NCBI GenBank assembly: GCA_902800795.1
Contig: CADCFQ010000004.1
Span: forward strand, 152,184-216,183
Direction of reading: 5' to 3'
DNA length: 64,000 nucleotides
DNA from: an uncultured Ruminococcus sp.
Lineage (GTDB): Bacteria; Bacillota; Clostridia; Oscillospirales; Ruminococcaceae
Shown here: positions 46,177-54,097 of the stretch, piece after piece
Layout: each line of letters starts with the position of its first letter
How positions within the stretch are numbered: position 1 is the stretch's first letter
Translations under genes and position numbers: made by a program
The notes under the pieces: model-generated
What the model was told of the DNA's origin: nothing
Database searches by the model: none
Seen by the model: only the letters and a program-made list of their open reading frames with translations

Positions 46177-48777
46177 ATGAAACATAAAAAGAGCAAATTC
46201 AATCTTATATTCCCTCTTGCGGTAACCTTCATCCTTATGGTGCTCGTGGTCATCTATACCTCGAGGCTGTTTTACCGCATTGCGGTCTCAAATATCTACG
46301 AAGTCGGCGAGGACAAGATCTCCGGTATCTCGGCGAGCCTCGGCAACTACCTCGACACCACCAAAAGTGTTCTCTGGGTCACTGCCGACACCGTTGACTT
46401 CATGGTATCAAACGGCGAGTCCAACCAGGAGATACTTGATTATCTCGTTCTGGAGACCCAGCGCCATAAGAGCCAGTTCGATAAAAACTATACCGGCCTT
46501 TACGGCTACATAAACGGCGAATACCTGGACGGCCTTGGCTGGGAGCCCCCCGAAGGCTATGACCCGACACAGCGTGACTGGTACAAGCTTGCCATAAAAA
46601 GCAAGGGCGAGCTGGTCATAGTGCCGCCTTATGTGGACGCACAGACAGGCTCCATGGTAATATCGGTAGACAGGGTGCTTTCCGACGGAGAGAACGTTGT
46701 TTCTCTCGACCTTTACACCAACCACATCCAGGAGGTCATCGACAACACCAATATAAAGGGCAAGGGCTACGGCTTTATCATCAGCAAGGACGGGACCATT
46801 ATATCCCACAAGGATAAAAAGCTCAACGGTGAGGACTACTCCGCTATAAGCGGCGGAAAAGAGCTTATGAAAAACCTCTCCAACAAGAAGATCAGCTACT
46901 CCGAGATAACAATGGACGGCAAGGACTGCACCGTGTTCTCACAGCCCATAATGGATCAGTGGTATGTGGTGATAGTCGTTCCCAACGAGGATCTGTTTAC
47001 GGAAGTCCAGTCCCAGATGCTTGTGAGCATAGCTATCTTTGTTATAGTGTTCGTGCTTATCGCACTGTTCTATTGTATCGCTTACCGCAACGAGCAGAAA
47101 AGCTACCGTGAAGCAGAGGCGCTTAAAATAAGCGAGCAGCAAAAGGAATATGAAGCAGAGCTTTTAAAATTTGAAAAGTCTGCTGCGGACGCCGCCAACA
47201 AAGCAAAGGGCGACTTCTTGGCACAGATGTCCCACGAGATACGAACTCCTATAAACGCAGTTCTTGGAATGAACGAGATGATCCTCTACGAATCCGAGGA
47301 CAGGAACATCTTAGGCTATGCAGAAAACATCCAGACCGCAGGCAGAACACTTCTATCACTGATAAACTCCATTCTCGACTTCTCGAAGATCGAAGACGGA
47401 AAGATGGAGATAATACCTATCCAGTATAACACCGTCACTATGATAAACAACCTTGTGAACTCCGTTCACGAGAGAGCAGTATCAAAGGGGCTTGAGTTCA
47501 TCGTGAACGCCGACCCCAAGCTTCCCAGGATGCTCACCGGAGACGATGTGAGACTTTCGCAGATAATAATGAATCTGCTCAGCAACGCCGTGAAATATAC
47601 CGAGAACGGCAGCGTCACATTCAGTGTCGCCGCAAAGGAAATGACCGAGACTTCCGTTATCCTGGCGGTCGAGGTCAGGGACACCGGTATAGGCATTCAC
47701 AAGGAAGATATGGAGAAGATGTTTGAATCCTTCTCACGCCTTGATGAGACCCGCAACCGCAACATTGAGGGAACAGGACTTGGAATGGCTATCGTTACAA
47801 AGCTGCTGGCCCTTATGGACAGCGAGCTTAAAGTCGAGAGCGAGTACGGCAAGGGCTCGGCTTTCTCCTTCGAGATAAAGCAGGAAATAGCGGATGCGGA
47901 GCCTATCGGCGACATCAACCGCCGGCATACAGCTCCCGGCAGCAGCACCAAGAAAGAAAAGATCCATTTCAAGGGTGCCAATGTCCTTGTCACCGATGAC
48001 AACGAGCTCAATCTCCAGGTGGCAACAAATCTGCTCAAGCTCTTCGGCATCCATGCCGACACAGCAGCTTCGGGAATGAAGACCATTGAGATGATGAAAC
48101 ACAAGCAGTATGATATAGTGTTCCTCGACCACATGATGCCGAAAATGGACGGTATCGAGACCCTGACAAAGCTGCGTGAGGAAGGCCTTATCCCCAAGGA
48201 CACAGCTGTCATCGCCCTGACGGCCAACGCTGTCATCGGCGCAAAGGAAGCCTATATCGAGGCCGGCTTCGACGGATATCTCTCGAAGCCTATCGAGCTT
48301 GACAGCTTAGAGCAGACCCTTATGAAGCACCTGCTCCACAAGGCGGAAGCAAGGACAACGTTGAGCATCCCCGATATCCCGCCTGCTGAAACTGCGTCGC
48401 CGCAAAAGGAAGAAAACGAGCTTATAACACAGCTTCGCAGCGCCGGTATAGATCCGGACAGCGGCCTTGCTTACTGTGCAGATGACCTGTTTTTCTACAG
48501 GGAGATGCTGAGCGAATATGCTTCTTCGGGCAGCTCCCGGCTGGAGGAGCTGAAGCAGGATCTTAAAAACGGAGACACCGACAGCTACCGCATCCATGTC
48601 CACGCCTTGAAGAGCGCATCAAAGACAGTGGGCGCCGATGATATCTCGGAGCTTGCAAAGAAGCTTGAGGACGCCGCAAAGACAGGCGACGAAGACTTTA
48701 TCCGCAAGCACAGCGACGAGCTTTCCGAAAGCCTGCGCACCAGAGCTCAGAAACTCAGAGCTATTCTCGGGATATGA
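46177..48777 (+). CDS. Hybrid sensor kinase (Cache, HisKA, HATPase, REC, HPt)
   Basis: 866 residues. Two membrane helices (about 8-30 and 285-308) enclose a double-Cache-like sensor (QRDWYKLAIKSKGELVIVPP, MVISVDRVLSDG). The phospho-acceptor His is in QMSHEIRTPINAVLGMNEM (near 352), the ATPase has NLLSNAVKYTENG and GTGLGMAIV, the receiver has VTDDNELN and DIVFLDHMMPKMDG, and the HPt His is in HVHALKSASKTVGADD (near 807). The full phosphorelay chain is thus in one protein. Cache folds usually bind small external ligands such as amino acids. GCGGAGAAAAG precedes the ATG. Confidence 0.95.
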   Translation: MKHKKSKFNLIFPLAVTFILMVLVVIYTSRLFYRIAVSNIYEVGEDKISGISASLGNYLDTTKSVLWVTADTVDFMVSNGESNQEILDYLVLETQRHKSQFDKNYTGLYGYINGEYLDGLGWEPPEGYDPTQRDWYKLAIKSKGELVIVPPYVDAQTGSMVISVDRVLSDGENVVSLDLYTNHIQEVIDNTNIKGKGYGFIISKDGTIISHKDKKLNGEDYSAISGGKELMKNLSNKKISYSEITMDGKDCTVFSQPIMDQWYVVIVVPNEDLFTEVQSQMLVSIAIFVIVFVLIALFYCIAYRNEQKSYREAEALKISEQQKEYEAELLKFEKSAADAANKAKGDFLAQMSHEIRTPINAVLGMNEMILYESEDRNILGYAENIQTAGRTLLSLINSILDFSKIEDGKMEIIPIQYNTVTMINNLVNSVHERAVSKGLEFIVNADPKLPRMLTGDDVRLSQIIMNLLSNAVKYTENGSVTFSVAAKEMTETSVILAVEVRDTGIGIHKEDMEKMFESFSRLDETRNRNIEGTGLGMAIVTKLLALMDSELKVESEYGKGSAFSFEIKQEIADAEPIGDINRRHTAPGSSTKKEKIHFKGANVLVTDDNELNLQVATNLLKLFGIHADTAASGMKTIEMMKHKQYDIVFLDHMMPKMDGIETLTKLREEGLIPKDTAVIALTANAVIGAKEAYIEAGFDGYLSKPIELDSLEQTLMKHLLHKAEARTTLSIPDIPPAETASPQKEENELITQLRSAGIDPDSGLAYCADDLFFYREMLSEYASSGSSRLEELKQDLKNGDTDSYRIHVHALKSASKTVGADDISELAKKLEDAAKTGDEDFIRKHSDELSESLRTRAQKLRAILGI

Positions 48778-48797
48778 ACAAGACTTTGTGGTTATGA

Positions 48798-48841
48798 TAA
48801 AAAACGGTATATCCCTCTCTTTCGGGATATACCGTTTTTTC
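48798..48841. terminator. Bidirectional terminator
   Basis: ACGGTATATCCC and GGGATATACCGT form a perfect 12-bp stem with A-tract before and T6 after. Confidence 0.93.
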
Positions 48842-48844
48842 TGT

Positions 48845-50296
48845 TCAGTTATGCATACTCGTTGCCATAAGGATACCGCTGACGGTGGTGCGTATGCTCC
48901 CTATCAGATCGCTGTGGTTGGCAGAAACAAAGTCTGTGTTCTTTGTCTTTGCCGCCTTTTCAAGCGCCTTGGCCGACTCGGAGAGCTTTTCTGCGCCAAT
49001 GGTCATCGAAGCGCTCTTCAAAGAATGTGCGGCGATACGGTACTTGTCCATATCATTGCCGGCTAAGCTCTTTTCAAGCTTTTCTATCCTGTCATTGGAG
49101 GACTGCACGAACTCATTGAGCGTCTCGATATAAAAGGCCACATCGTTCATACAGTATTTCATTCCGATAGCTGTGTTCAGGCCGCCGATCTCCAGTATCG
49201 TAAGAAAGCTGAACACCTTGTCGTCGGTCTCGCCCTTTTTAAGGTCCGTCTTACCGGTGCTTCCCGTCTCGACGATCTCCCTCATCCTGTATTCGCTGTC
49301 CTCGGCGATCATCGCAAGCATGATATCCGCAAAGCCGGGGTCAAACTGTGTGCCCCTGCCCCTTTCAAACTCGCCGATGATATACTTCTGGGCAAACACC
49401 TCGTGATAACTTCTTCTCGAAGACATAGCGTCATAGGCGTCCGCCACAGAGATTATCCTTGCTTCCTCGGGAATATCCTTTCCCGAAAGGCCGTCGGGAT
49501 ATCCGCCGCCGTCATAGCGCTCGTGATGCCACCTGGCGCCTATGGCCAGCTTCGGCATCTCGGAGATGTTTTTGAGTATCTCAAAGCCCACCGTCGGGTG
49601 AGTCTTTATCATCTCATACTCCTCATCGGTCAGGCGTGAGGGCTTGTTTATGACCGTGTCCGGTATGCCTATCTTGCCCACATCATGGAGCAGACCCATC
49701 ATATAGATCTCTTCCTGGGCTTTTTCCGAATAGCCTATGCGCTTTGCTATCTCCTTTGAATACTCCGCCACACGGCTGGAATGGCCTTTGGTATAGCTGT
49801 CCTTGGCGTCGATAGTTCCTGCCAGGGTCTTTACTATCTGCAAGGAGAGCCTTTCGTTTTTCTCGTGCTCTTTGAGTATCTCACGGGTCATGGAGCGGAC
49901 CTCTTTTTTCAGGTCTGTCTGGAGACGCATAAGCTCTATGGTGTTCTTCGCTCTCATTATCAGGACAGACGGGATAAAGGGTTTGCTCACAAAGTCCATA
50001 GCGCCTGCCGCCAGAGCCTTTGTCTCGGTGTCCGCATCGTCATCCGCTGTCAGGAAGATAACAGGTATATCACGGCTCTTCCTGTTTGCCTGAAGGCGCC
50101 TTAGCGTCTCGAAGCCGTCTATCCCCTGCATATGAAGGTCGAGAAGGATAACATCGGGCGTATTGTCCTTTACAAATTCAAGCAGCTCCTCGCCCGAGCC
50201 GAGGGTGCTCACCTTATAGCCCTGAAAGCTGAGTATCCTGTGTGCCGTTTTCAGGTTCAGTTCGTCATCGTCAACGACCGCAGCCCAGTATTGCAT
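48845..50296 (-). CDS. Receiver / HD-GYP phosphodiesterase / HPt fusion
   Basis: Receiver (1-120; VVDDDELN, acceptor Asp in DVILLDLHMQGIDG, FVSKPF), HD-GYP (about 150-340; GHSSRVAEYSKEIAKRIGYS, LLHDVGKIGIPD, RWHHERYDGGGYPDGLSG), and a C-terminal HPt with phospho-His in RIAAHSLKSASMTIGAEKL. HD-GYP enzymes degrade c-di-GMP. The HPt closely resembles that of the neighbouring hybrid kinase, so the two may form one relay. The single receiver gene lies 13 bases upstream and is probably co-transcribed. Confidence 0.94.
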   Translation of the reverse strand: MQYWAAVVDDDELNLKTAHRILSFQGYKVSTLGSGEELLEFVKDNTPDVILLDLHMQGIDGFETLRRLQANRKSRDIPVIFLTADDDADTETKALAAGAMDFVSKPFIPSVLIMRAKNTIELMRLQTDLKKEVRSMTREILKEHEKNERLSLQIVKTLAGTIDAKDSYTKGHSSRVAEYSKEIAKRIGYSEKAQEEIYMMGLLHDVGKIGIPDTVINKPSRLTDEEYEMIKTHPTVGFEILKNISEMPKLAIGARWHHERYDGGGYPDGLSGKDIPEEARIISVADAYDAMSSRRSYHEVFAQKYIIGEFERGRGTQFDPGFADIMLAMIAEDSEYRMREIVETGSTGKTDLKKGETDDKVFSFLTILEIGGLNTAIGMKYCMNDVAFYIETLNEFVQSSNDRIEKLEKSLAGNDMDKYRIAAHSLKSASMTIGAEKLSESAKALEKAAKTKNTDFVSANHSDLIGSIRTTVSGILMATSMHN

Positions 50297-50309
50297 ATCT
50301 TTCCCCTCC

Positions 50310-50657
50310 TTATCCGTTTATGACCTTAGTCACCTCTGCCGCATTCAGCGGCTTTTCAATAACTGCGCAGGCTCCCGCTCTTTCGGCTCTGTCCCTGACA
50401 TCATCATCGACAGTCCCGGACATCATATACACACGGGCATCTCCAAGGCCTGCTTTTTTCAGCTCCTCCAGCGTCTCAAAGCCGTTCTTGTCAGGCATCT
50501 CGATATCTATGAAGATCACCTGTGGCCTGTGGTTAAGAAAAGCCTCTGTCCCCTCGTCGCCGGAGCCCGCAAGGACAGCTTCAAAGCCGCTTTTCTTAGC
50601 GATGAATCCTGCCATCCTGAGCATCATAGCATCGTCATCAATAAACAGCACCTTCAT
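50310..50657 (-). CDS. Single-domain response regulator (CheY-like)
   Basis: 115 residues, one receiver domain: acidic pair VLFIDDDAMM, acceptor Asp in VIFIDIEMPDKNG, Thr/Ser in YMMSGTVDDD and Lys in AVIEKPL. ATG at 50657 with AAAAGGGGGAC upstream is preferred to a longer frame. No output domain. With the HD-GYP/HPt gene behind it, it probably shuttles phosphoryl groups to or from an HPt. Confidence 0.92.
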   Translation of the reverse strand: MKVLFIDDDAMMLRMAGFIAKKSGFEAVLAGSGDEGTEAFLNHRPQVIFIDIEMPDKNGFETLEELKKAGLGDARVYMMSGTVDDDVRDRAERAGACAVIEKPLNAAEVTKVING

Positions 50658-50787
50658 AAACCGTCCCCCTTTTCGACAAAAGTTTTTCATATCTTGTCAG
50701 ATATTATAACACAATAGCACCTTCAAGTCAATCAAAATAAGAAAAAATGATATTTTTGAACTAATGCATTGTATATTTTCAAAGACA

Positions 50788-50818
50788 AAAAAGAGCACTC
50801 CACAGCGAAGTGCTCCTT
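50788..50818. terminator. Hairpin after the fibronectin-like fragment
   Basis: AGAGCACTCC and GAAGTGCTCC-type arms (GAGCACT/AGTGCTC) pair, with A6 before (T6 on the minus strand). Confidence 0.7.
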
Positions 50819-50830
50819 TGACGGTTGATG

Positions 50831-51133
50831 TTATTTTACAGCTGCGGTCTTGGTGTCAAATGCCGAACCGTAGGAGATATACTCGTAGGTCCTGTACGCT
50901 CTTACTGTGAAATACCCTGTGCCGGATCTAAGGCCTGTTTTTGTAAAACTCGTGGTCCTGTTGTTAACAGTGCCGACCTTTTTCCAGGATGCTCCCAATG
51001 ATGGCTTGTAATAAAGCGCATAGCTGGTGGCGCCCGTTACCTTCTTCCAGGAATATGTCGCCGAGCCCTTTGCTTTGAAAGTAACCGAGAAGCTTACCTT
51101 TGCAGGGTTGTCAATGATACTCCGAAAGATCAA
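50831..51133 (-). pseudogene. Fragment of a secreted protein with a fibronectin III-like domain
   Basis: The frame encodes about 95 residues resembling the last Fn3-like repeat of a secreted protein (TYSWKKVTGATSYALYYKPS, SFTKTGLRSGTGYFTVRAYR). There is no signal peptide, no ATG and no ribosome binding site; only a TTG opens it. The upstream part seems to have been lost, leaving the 3' end and its terminator. It lies divergent to the alpha/beta hydrolase gene. Confidence 0.6.
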
Positions 51134-51161
51134 ACAGTTTTCGTCTGCCTGAAAAAAAGCA

Positions 51162-51190
51162 TTGAAAAATCTGTCAAAGAATGATATAAT
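51162..51190 (+). promoter_or_regulatory. Promoter of the alpha/beta hydrolase gene
   Basis: TTGAAA and TATAAT with a 17-base spacer. Confidence 0.83.
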
Positions 51191-51222
51191 ATATCCATAT
51201 CCAAAGATCGGAGCTGAATGAT

Positions 51223-51756
51223 ATGGACAAAAAACTCTGCGTGCTTTTCCCCGGCATAGGCTATCACTGCGACAAACCGCTATTATATTACTGCGGTAAG
51301 CTGGCCGATAGATCGGGCTATGAAACGATAAAGCTAAAATACTCTGGCTTCACCGGTCAGGAAGATGCGGCCGGCCACGCTCTGAAGCTTAGCGAAGAAC
51401 AGCTCTCGGGCGTGGACTTTCAGCAGTTTTCCCGTGTGGTGTTCGTCGGCAAAAGCATAGGCACCGCAGCAGCTCTTGCCTACCGTGAAAAGTATAATAT
51501 AGCTGCCGACTGTGTTCTGCTGACACCGCTTGCCCTTACCTTTGAACACAGCGCAAAGGGCAGCATAGCCTTTCACGGCACCGCCGACCCCTGGGCGAAG
51601 ACCCCGGACATAGAGCGTCTCTGCAAAGAGCAGGGCGTTAAGCTCTTTGAATATCCCCAAGCCAACCATTCGCTGGAGACAGGAGACCCCAAAAAAGACA
51701 TCCCCACGATCGGAAAAGTTATCTCCGAGATAGAAAACGGGAAGATATTCAGATAA
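51223..51756 (+). CDS. Small alpha/beta-hydrolase-fold protein
   Basis: 177 residues with the hydrolase triad in order: nucleophile Ser in VVFVGKSIGTAAAL (GxSxG), Asp in FHGTADPWAK and His in PQANHSLETGD. N-terminal oxyanion region VLFPGIGYHCDKPLLYY. Cytosolic, no signal peptide. Members of this small family are poorly characterised; substrate unknown. Ribosome binding site weak (GGAGCTGA). Confidence 0.82.
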   Translation: MDKKLCVLFPGIGYHCDKPLLYYCGKLADRSGYETIKLKYSGFTGQEDAAGHALKLSEEQLSGVDFQQFSRVVFVGKSIGTAAALAYREKYNIAADCVLLTPLALTFEHSAKGSIAFHGTADPWAKTPDIERLCKEQGVKLFEYPQANHSLETGDPKKDIPTIGKVISEIENGKIFR

Positions 51757-51842
51757 GACCCTGTTTTGCAAGGAAGTTGCAAGGAACGATATGCTATAAT
51801 CAGAAAAACGTCGATCATATCAGTATCAGGAGGAAGAAGAAA

Positions 51843-53684
51843 ATGAAAGCAAGAAGGATCACAACAGCAGCGGCAGCCCTTGTCCTTGCCGCTTCGATGA
51901 TGCAGGCTCAGGCAGTTTTCGCATCGACTCACGAAGAATACAACGAAGTCGCCCTTGACACAGGCGCAGACAGAAACTCACAGATAGTGTCGGTAAACGT
52001 TCCGATAACCATAGAAGGCAAAGAGCTTAGGCTTGTTGCAACGGGGCTCCGTGAAGACAACAAGGACGCATTCATCAAAGCGATCGAGGACAACTATAAG
52101 ACCAGCGAAAGCACACCGCTGTATATCCACGATGCGTCTTTTGTGGATGCCGAGAAGTTTGACGTGATATCGCCGATTTATGACTCCGCCCTTTGCTGGG
52201 CAGCATCGGCTTCAAACGTTCTGTGGCTCACCGGCTGGGCACAGCAGTACGCTGACCCGCTCACCGGCAATTCTATGAATTCCGAAGACGATGTGTTCGA
52301 GCTTTTCAGAAAAGGCTTTATTAACAAGGGCGGCGAGACAAACAAGGGCTTTGACTGGTTCTTTGACGGCATCTTCTTCGTGTCGGGCTCCGGCAAGCAT
52401 TCTTTCCCTATAAACCAGCAGGACCCTGCTCTGGGAGTTGAAAAAAGCTTCGTTGCTTCGGAAGTCTGTGACGTTTATGATGTGACCAAGGCCCCATCCG
52501 ATATCTCTAAGCTTCTGAACCTTGACAGAGAAAGCGATGACCCCTGTGGATTCGGCCTTTCGATAGGCGGCACCTTTGACGATTACCTTGGGATGCCCGA
52601 GCACGCTGTTACAGCCGAAGGCATCATATATGACCCCGAGGAGGAGGACCTCGCAAACAGGTATAAGGCTGTCATCATCATCGACAGCGACAATGATGCG
52701 GATGCGGAATACGAGCTGGATCCCGAGGAAGAGCCCGATACCGAAAGGCTATGTAACTATAAGGCAGCCCGTCCCAATTCCTACACCGTGTATGATCTGA
52801 AAAACAGGACGCTGCAAGACGGACACAATGTCTGGGAGCTGGTAAACTACAGTTCCGACGCCACATATCCTTATGTCATTTTCGACATTATGGGCTTCCC
52901 CCTCTACGACCGGGAGCTGATCGATGCCAACAAGGAGACCGAGGGCAGCGCAAAGCAGTATGAGAACGTTGACCTCGTGCTCGACTATATATTCACTACG
53001 AACCAGGACGAGCCGCAGTTCATGCCCTTCAAGGATCGCATCGAAGAGGATGCTGTAAGAGATTTCAGTATGGACGATATGATAAATCTCAATGTGTTCG
53101 TCGCAAATCAGTCAAGCGTTGTCCTTAACAAGGATTATCCCGGAGGGAACAAGATAACCTTTGAGTGGACAGTGACAAACAAGGCTGACGGCAGCGTTGC
53201 CTGGACCGGCACAGAGCAGCTTGAAGAAGATATCTACACCAACACCGAATCGGCATTTTTGCTTCACCTCAACAACAAGGACGGCGCTTTAGAAAAGTGG
53301 GAGCCGGGAGAGTATACCGTTACCCTGAAAATAAACCCCGACAAGGCAGTGATCGAGAGCTATTACCTTAACAACAAGGATATGAGCTTTGACTTCACCA
53401 TTTACCCTGACGCTATCGAGGAAAGCAGCGTGTCCGAAAGCGAGAGTGAGACTTCTTCCGAGACCGGAAGTGACATTACTGCTGACAGCGATACCGACAG
53501 TAAACCTGACAGCAAGGCCGCCGAGACCGCATACGCTGAATCAAAGCCGGATGCTGACTCAAAGAGCCCGGCAGCTGTGAACACAGCTTCCGCCGCCAAC
53601 CCTTCAACAGGTGCAGCAGCAGGAGCCCTTGCAGCCGCAGCCATAGGAGCAGCTGCGATAATAGTATCGAAAAAGAAAAAGTGA
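51843..53684 (+). CDS. NPxTG-anchored IdeS/Mac-like cysteine protease
   Basis: 613 residues: signal peptide (ITTAAAALVLAASMMQAQAV), a protease domain (about 60-390), an Ig-like CARDB-type domain (about 395-530; NVFVANQSSVVLNKDYPGGN, YTVTLKINPDKAVIESYYLN), a Ser/Asp/Lys-rich spacer and the sorting signal NPSTGAAAG-helix-SKKKK. The active Cys lies in SALCWAASASNVLWLTGWAQ (near 120), like the IdeS/Mac (C66) motif; GFGLSIGGTFDDY and GHNVWELVNYS may supply other active-site parts. Similarity to IdeS is by eye, so the peptidase call is moderate. AGGAGGAAG precedes the ATG. Confidence 0.75.
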   Translation: MKARRITTAAAALVLAASMMQAQAVFASTHEEYNEVALDTGADRNSQIVSVNVPITIEGKELRLVATGLREDNKDAFIKAIEDNYKTSESTPLYIHDASFVDAEKFDVISPIYDSALCWAASASNVLWLTGWAQQYADPLTGNSMNSEDDVFELFRKGFINKGGETNKGFDWFFDGIFFVSGSGKHSFPINQQDPALGVEKSFVASEVCDVYDVTKAPSDISKLLNLDRESDDPCGFGLSIGGTFDDYLGMPEHAVTAEGIIYDPEEEDLANRYKAVIIIDSDNDADAEYELDPEEEPDTERLCNYKAARPNSYTVYDLKNRTLQDGHNVWELVNYSSDATYPYVIFDIMGFPLYDRELIDANKETEGSAKQYENVDLVLDYIFTTNQDEPQFMPFKDRIEEDAVRDFSMDDMINLNVFVANQSSVVLNKDYPGGNKITFEWTVTNKADGSVAWTGTEQLEEDIYTNTESAFLLHLNNKDGALEKWEPGEYTVTLKINPDKAVIESYYLNNKDMSFDFTIYPDAIEESSVSESESETSSETGSDITADSDTDSKPDSKAAETAYAESKPDADSKSPAAVNTASAANPSTGAAAGALAAAAIGAAAIIVSKKKK

Positions 53685-53691
53685 TATGATG

Positions 53692-53727
53692 CCGCTGTAC
53701 AGCCAAAAGCTGTGCGGCGGTTTTTGT
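53692..53727 (+). terminator. Terminator of the protease gene
   Basis: CCGC-TGTACAGC and GCTGTG-CGGCGG arms pair around AAAA, followed by T5. Confidence 0.8.
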
Positions 53728-53792
53728 CAGCTCCACAGCAGACAAACAGCGGATAGGTTTTTGTGCAACATGAATAATTTACAATTATTCTA

Positions 53793-53843
53793 TTGAAGCT
53801 TTTGTGGAAATGTGATATAATGAATGCAGAACATTCATTATAT
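53793..53843 (+). promoter_or_regulatory. Promoter overlapped by a perfect 12-bp palindrome
   Basis: TTGAAG (53793-53798) and TATAAT (53816-53821), spacer 17. ATATAATGAATG and CATTCATTATAT (53815-53826 and 53832-53843) form an inverted repeat with a 5-base loop, covering the -10 box and the start region. Confidence 0.75.
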
Positions 53844-53855
53844 TTCTATCTTAAT

Positions 53856-54005
53856 GCCCTCGCAGATATGTGCCACTGTGTGGCACTCCCTGCGTATCGG
53901 GCAATTATATCACAACGCTTTGCTTATGTGGCCCTCGCAGATATGTGCCACTGTGTGGCACTCCCTGCGTATCGGGCAATTATATCACAACGCTTTGCTT
54001 ATGTG
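53856..54005 (+). repeat. Perfect tandem duplication of a 75-bp unit
   Basis: Units 53856-53930 and 53931-54005 are identical: start GCCCTCGCAGATATGTGCCA, hairpin GTGCCACTGTGTGGCAC, end CTTTGCTTATGTG. After the second unit follows ATATAATG, the same as after the P1 context upstream, giving a second TATAAT at 54007-54012. The rest of 53685-54097 shows nothing else. Confidence 0.95.
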
Positions 54006-54097
54006 ATATAATGTATATAATTATAAGTATCACTATCGATACCGTTCAAAACTGCGGATAAAGGCCGTTCTGACGGTCTGTGAAAGGAGGCGGAGAT

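Noticed and set aside
53793..54011. Overlapping short open frames with repeated peptide
   Set aside because: They arise from the 75-bp tandem DNA repeat read in three frames; no ribosome binding site.
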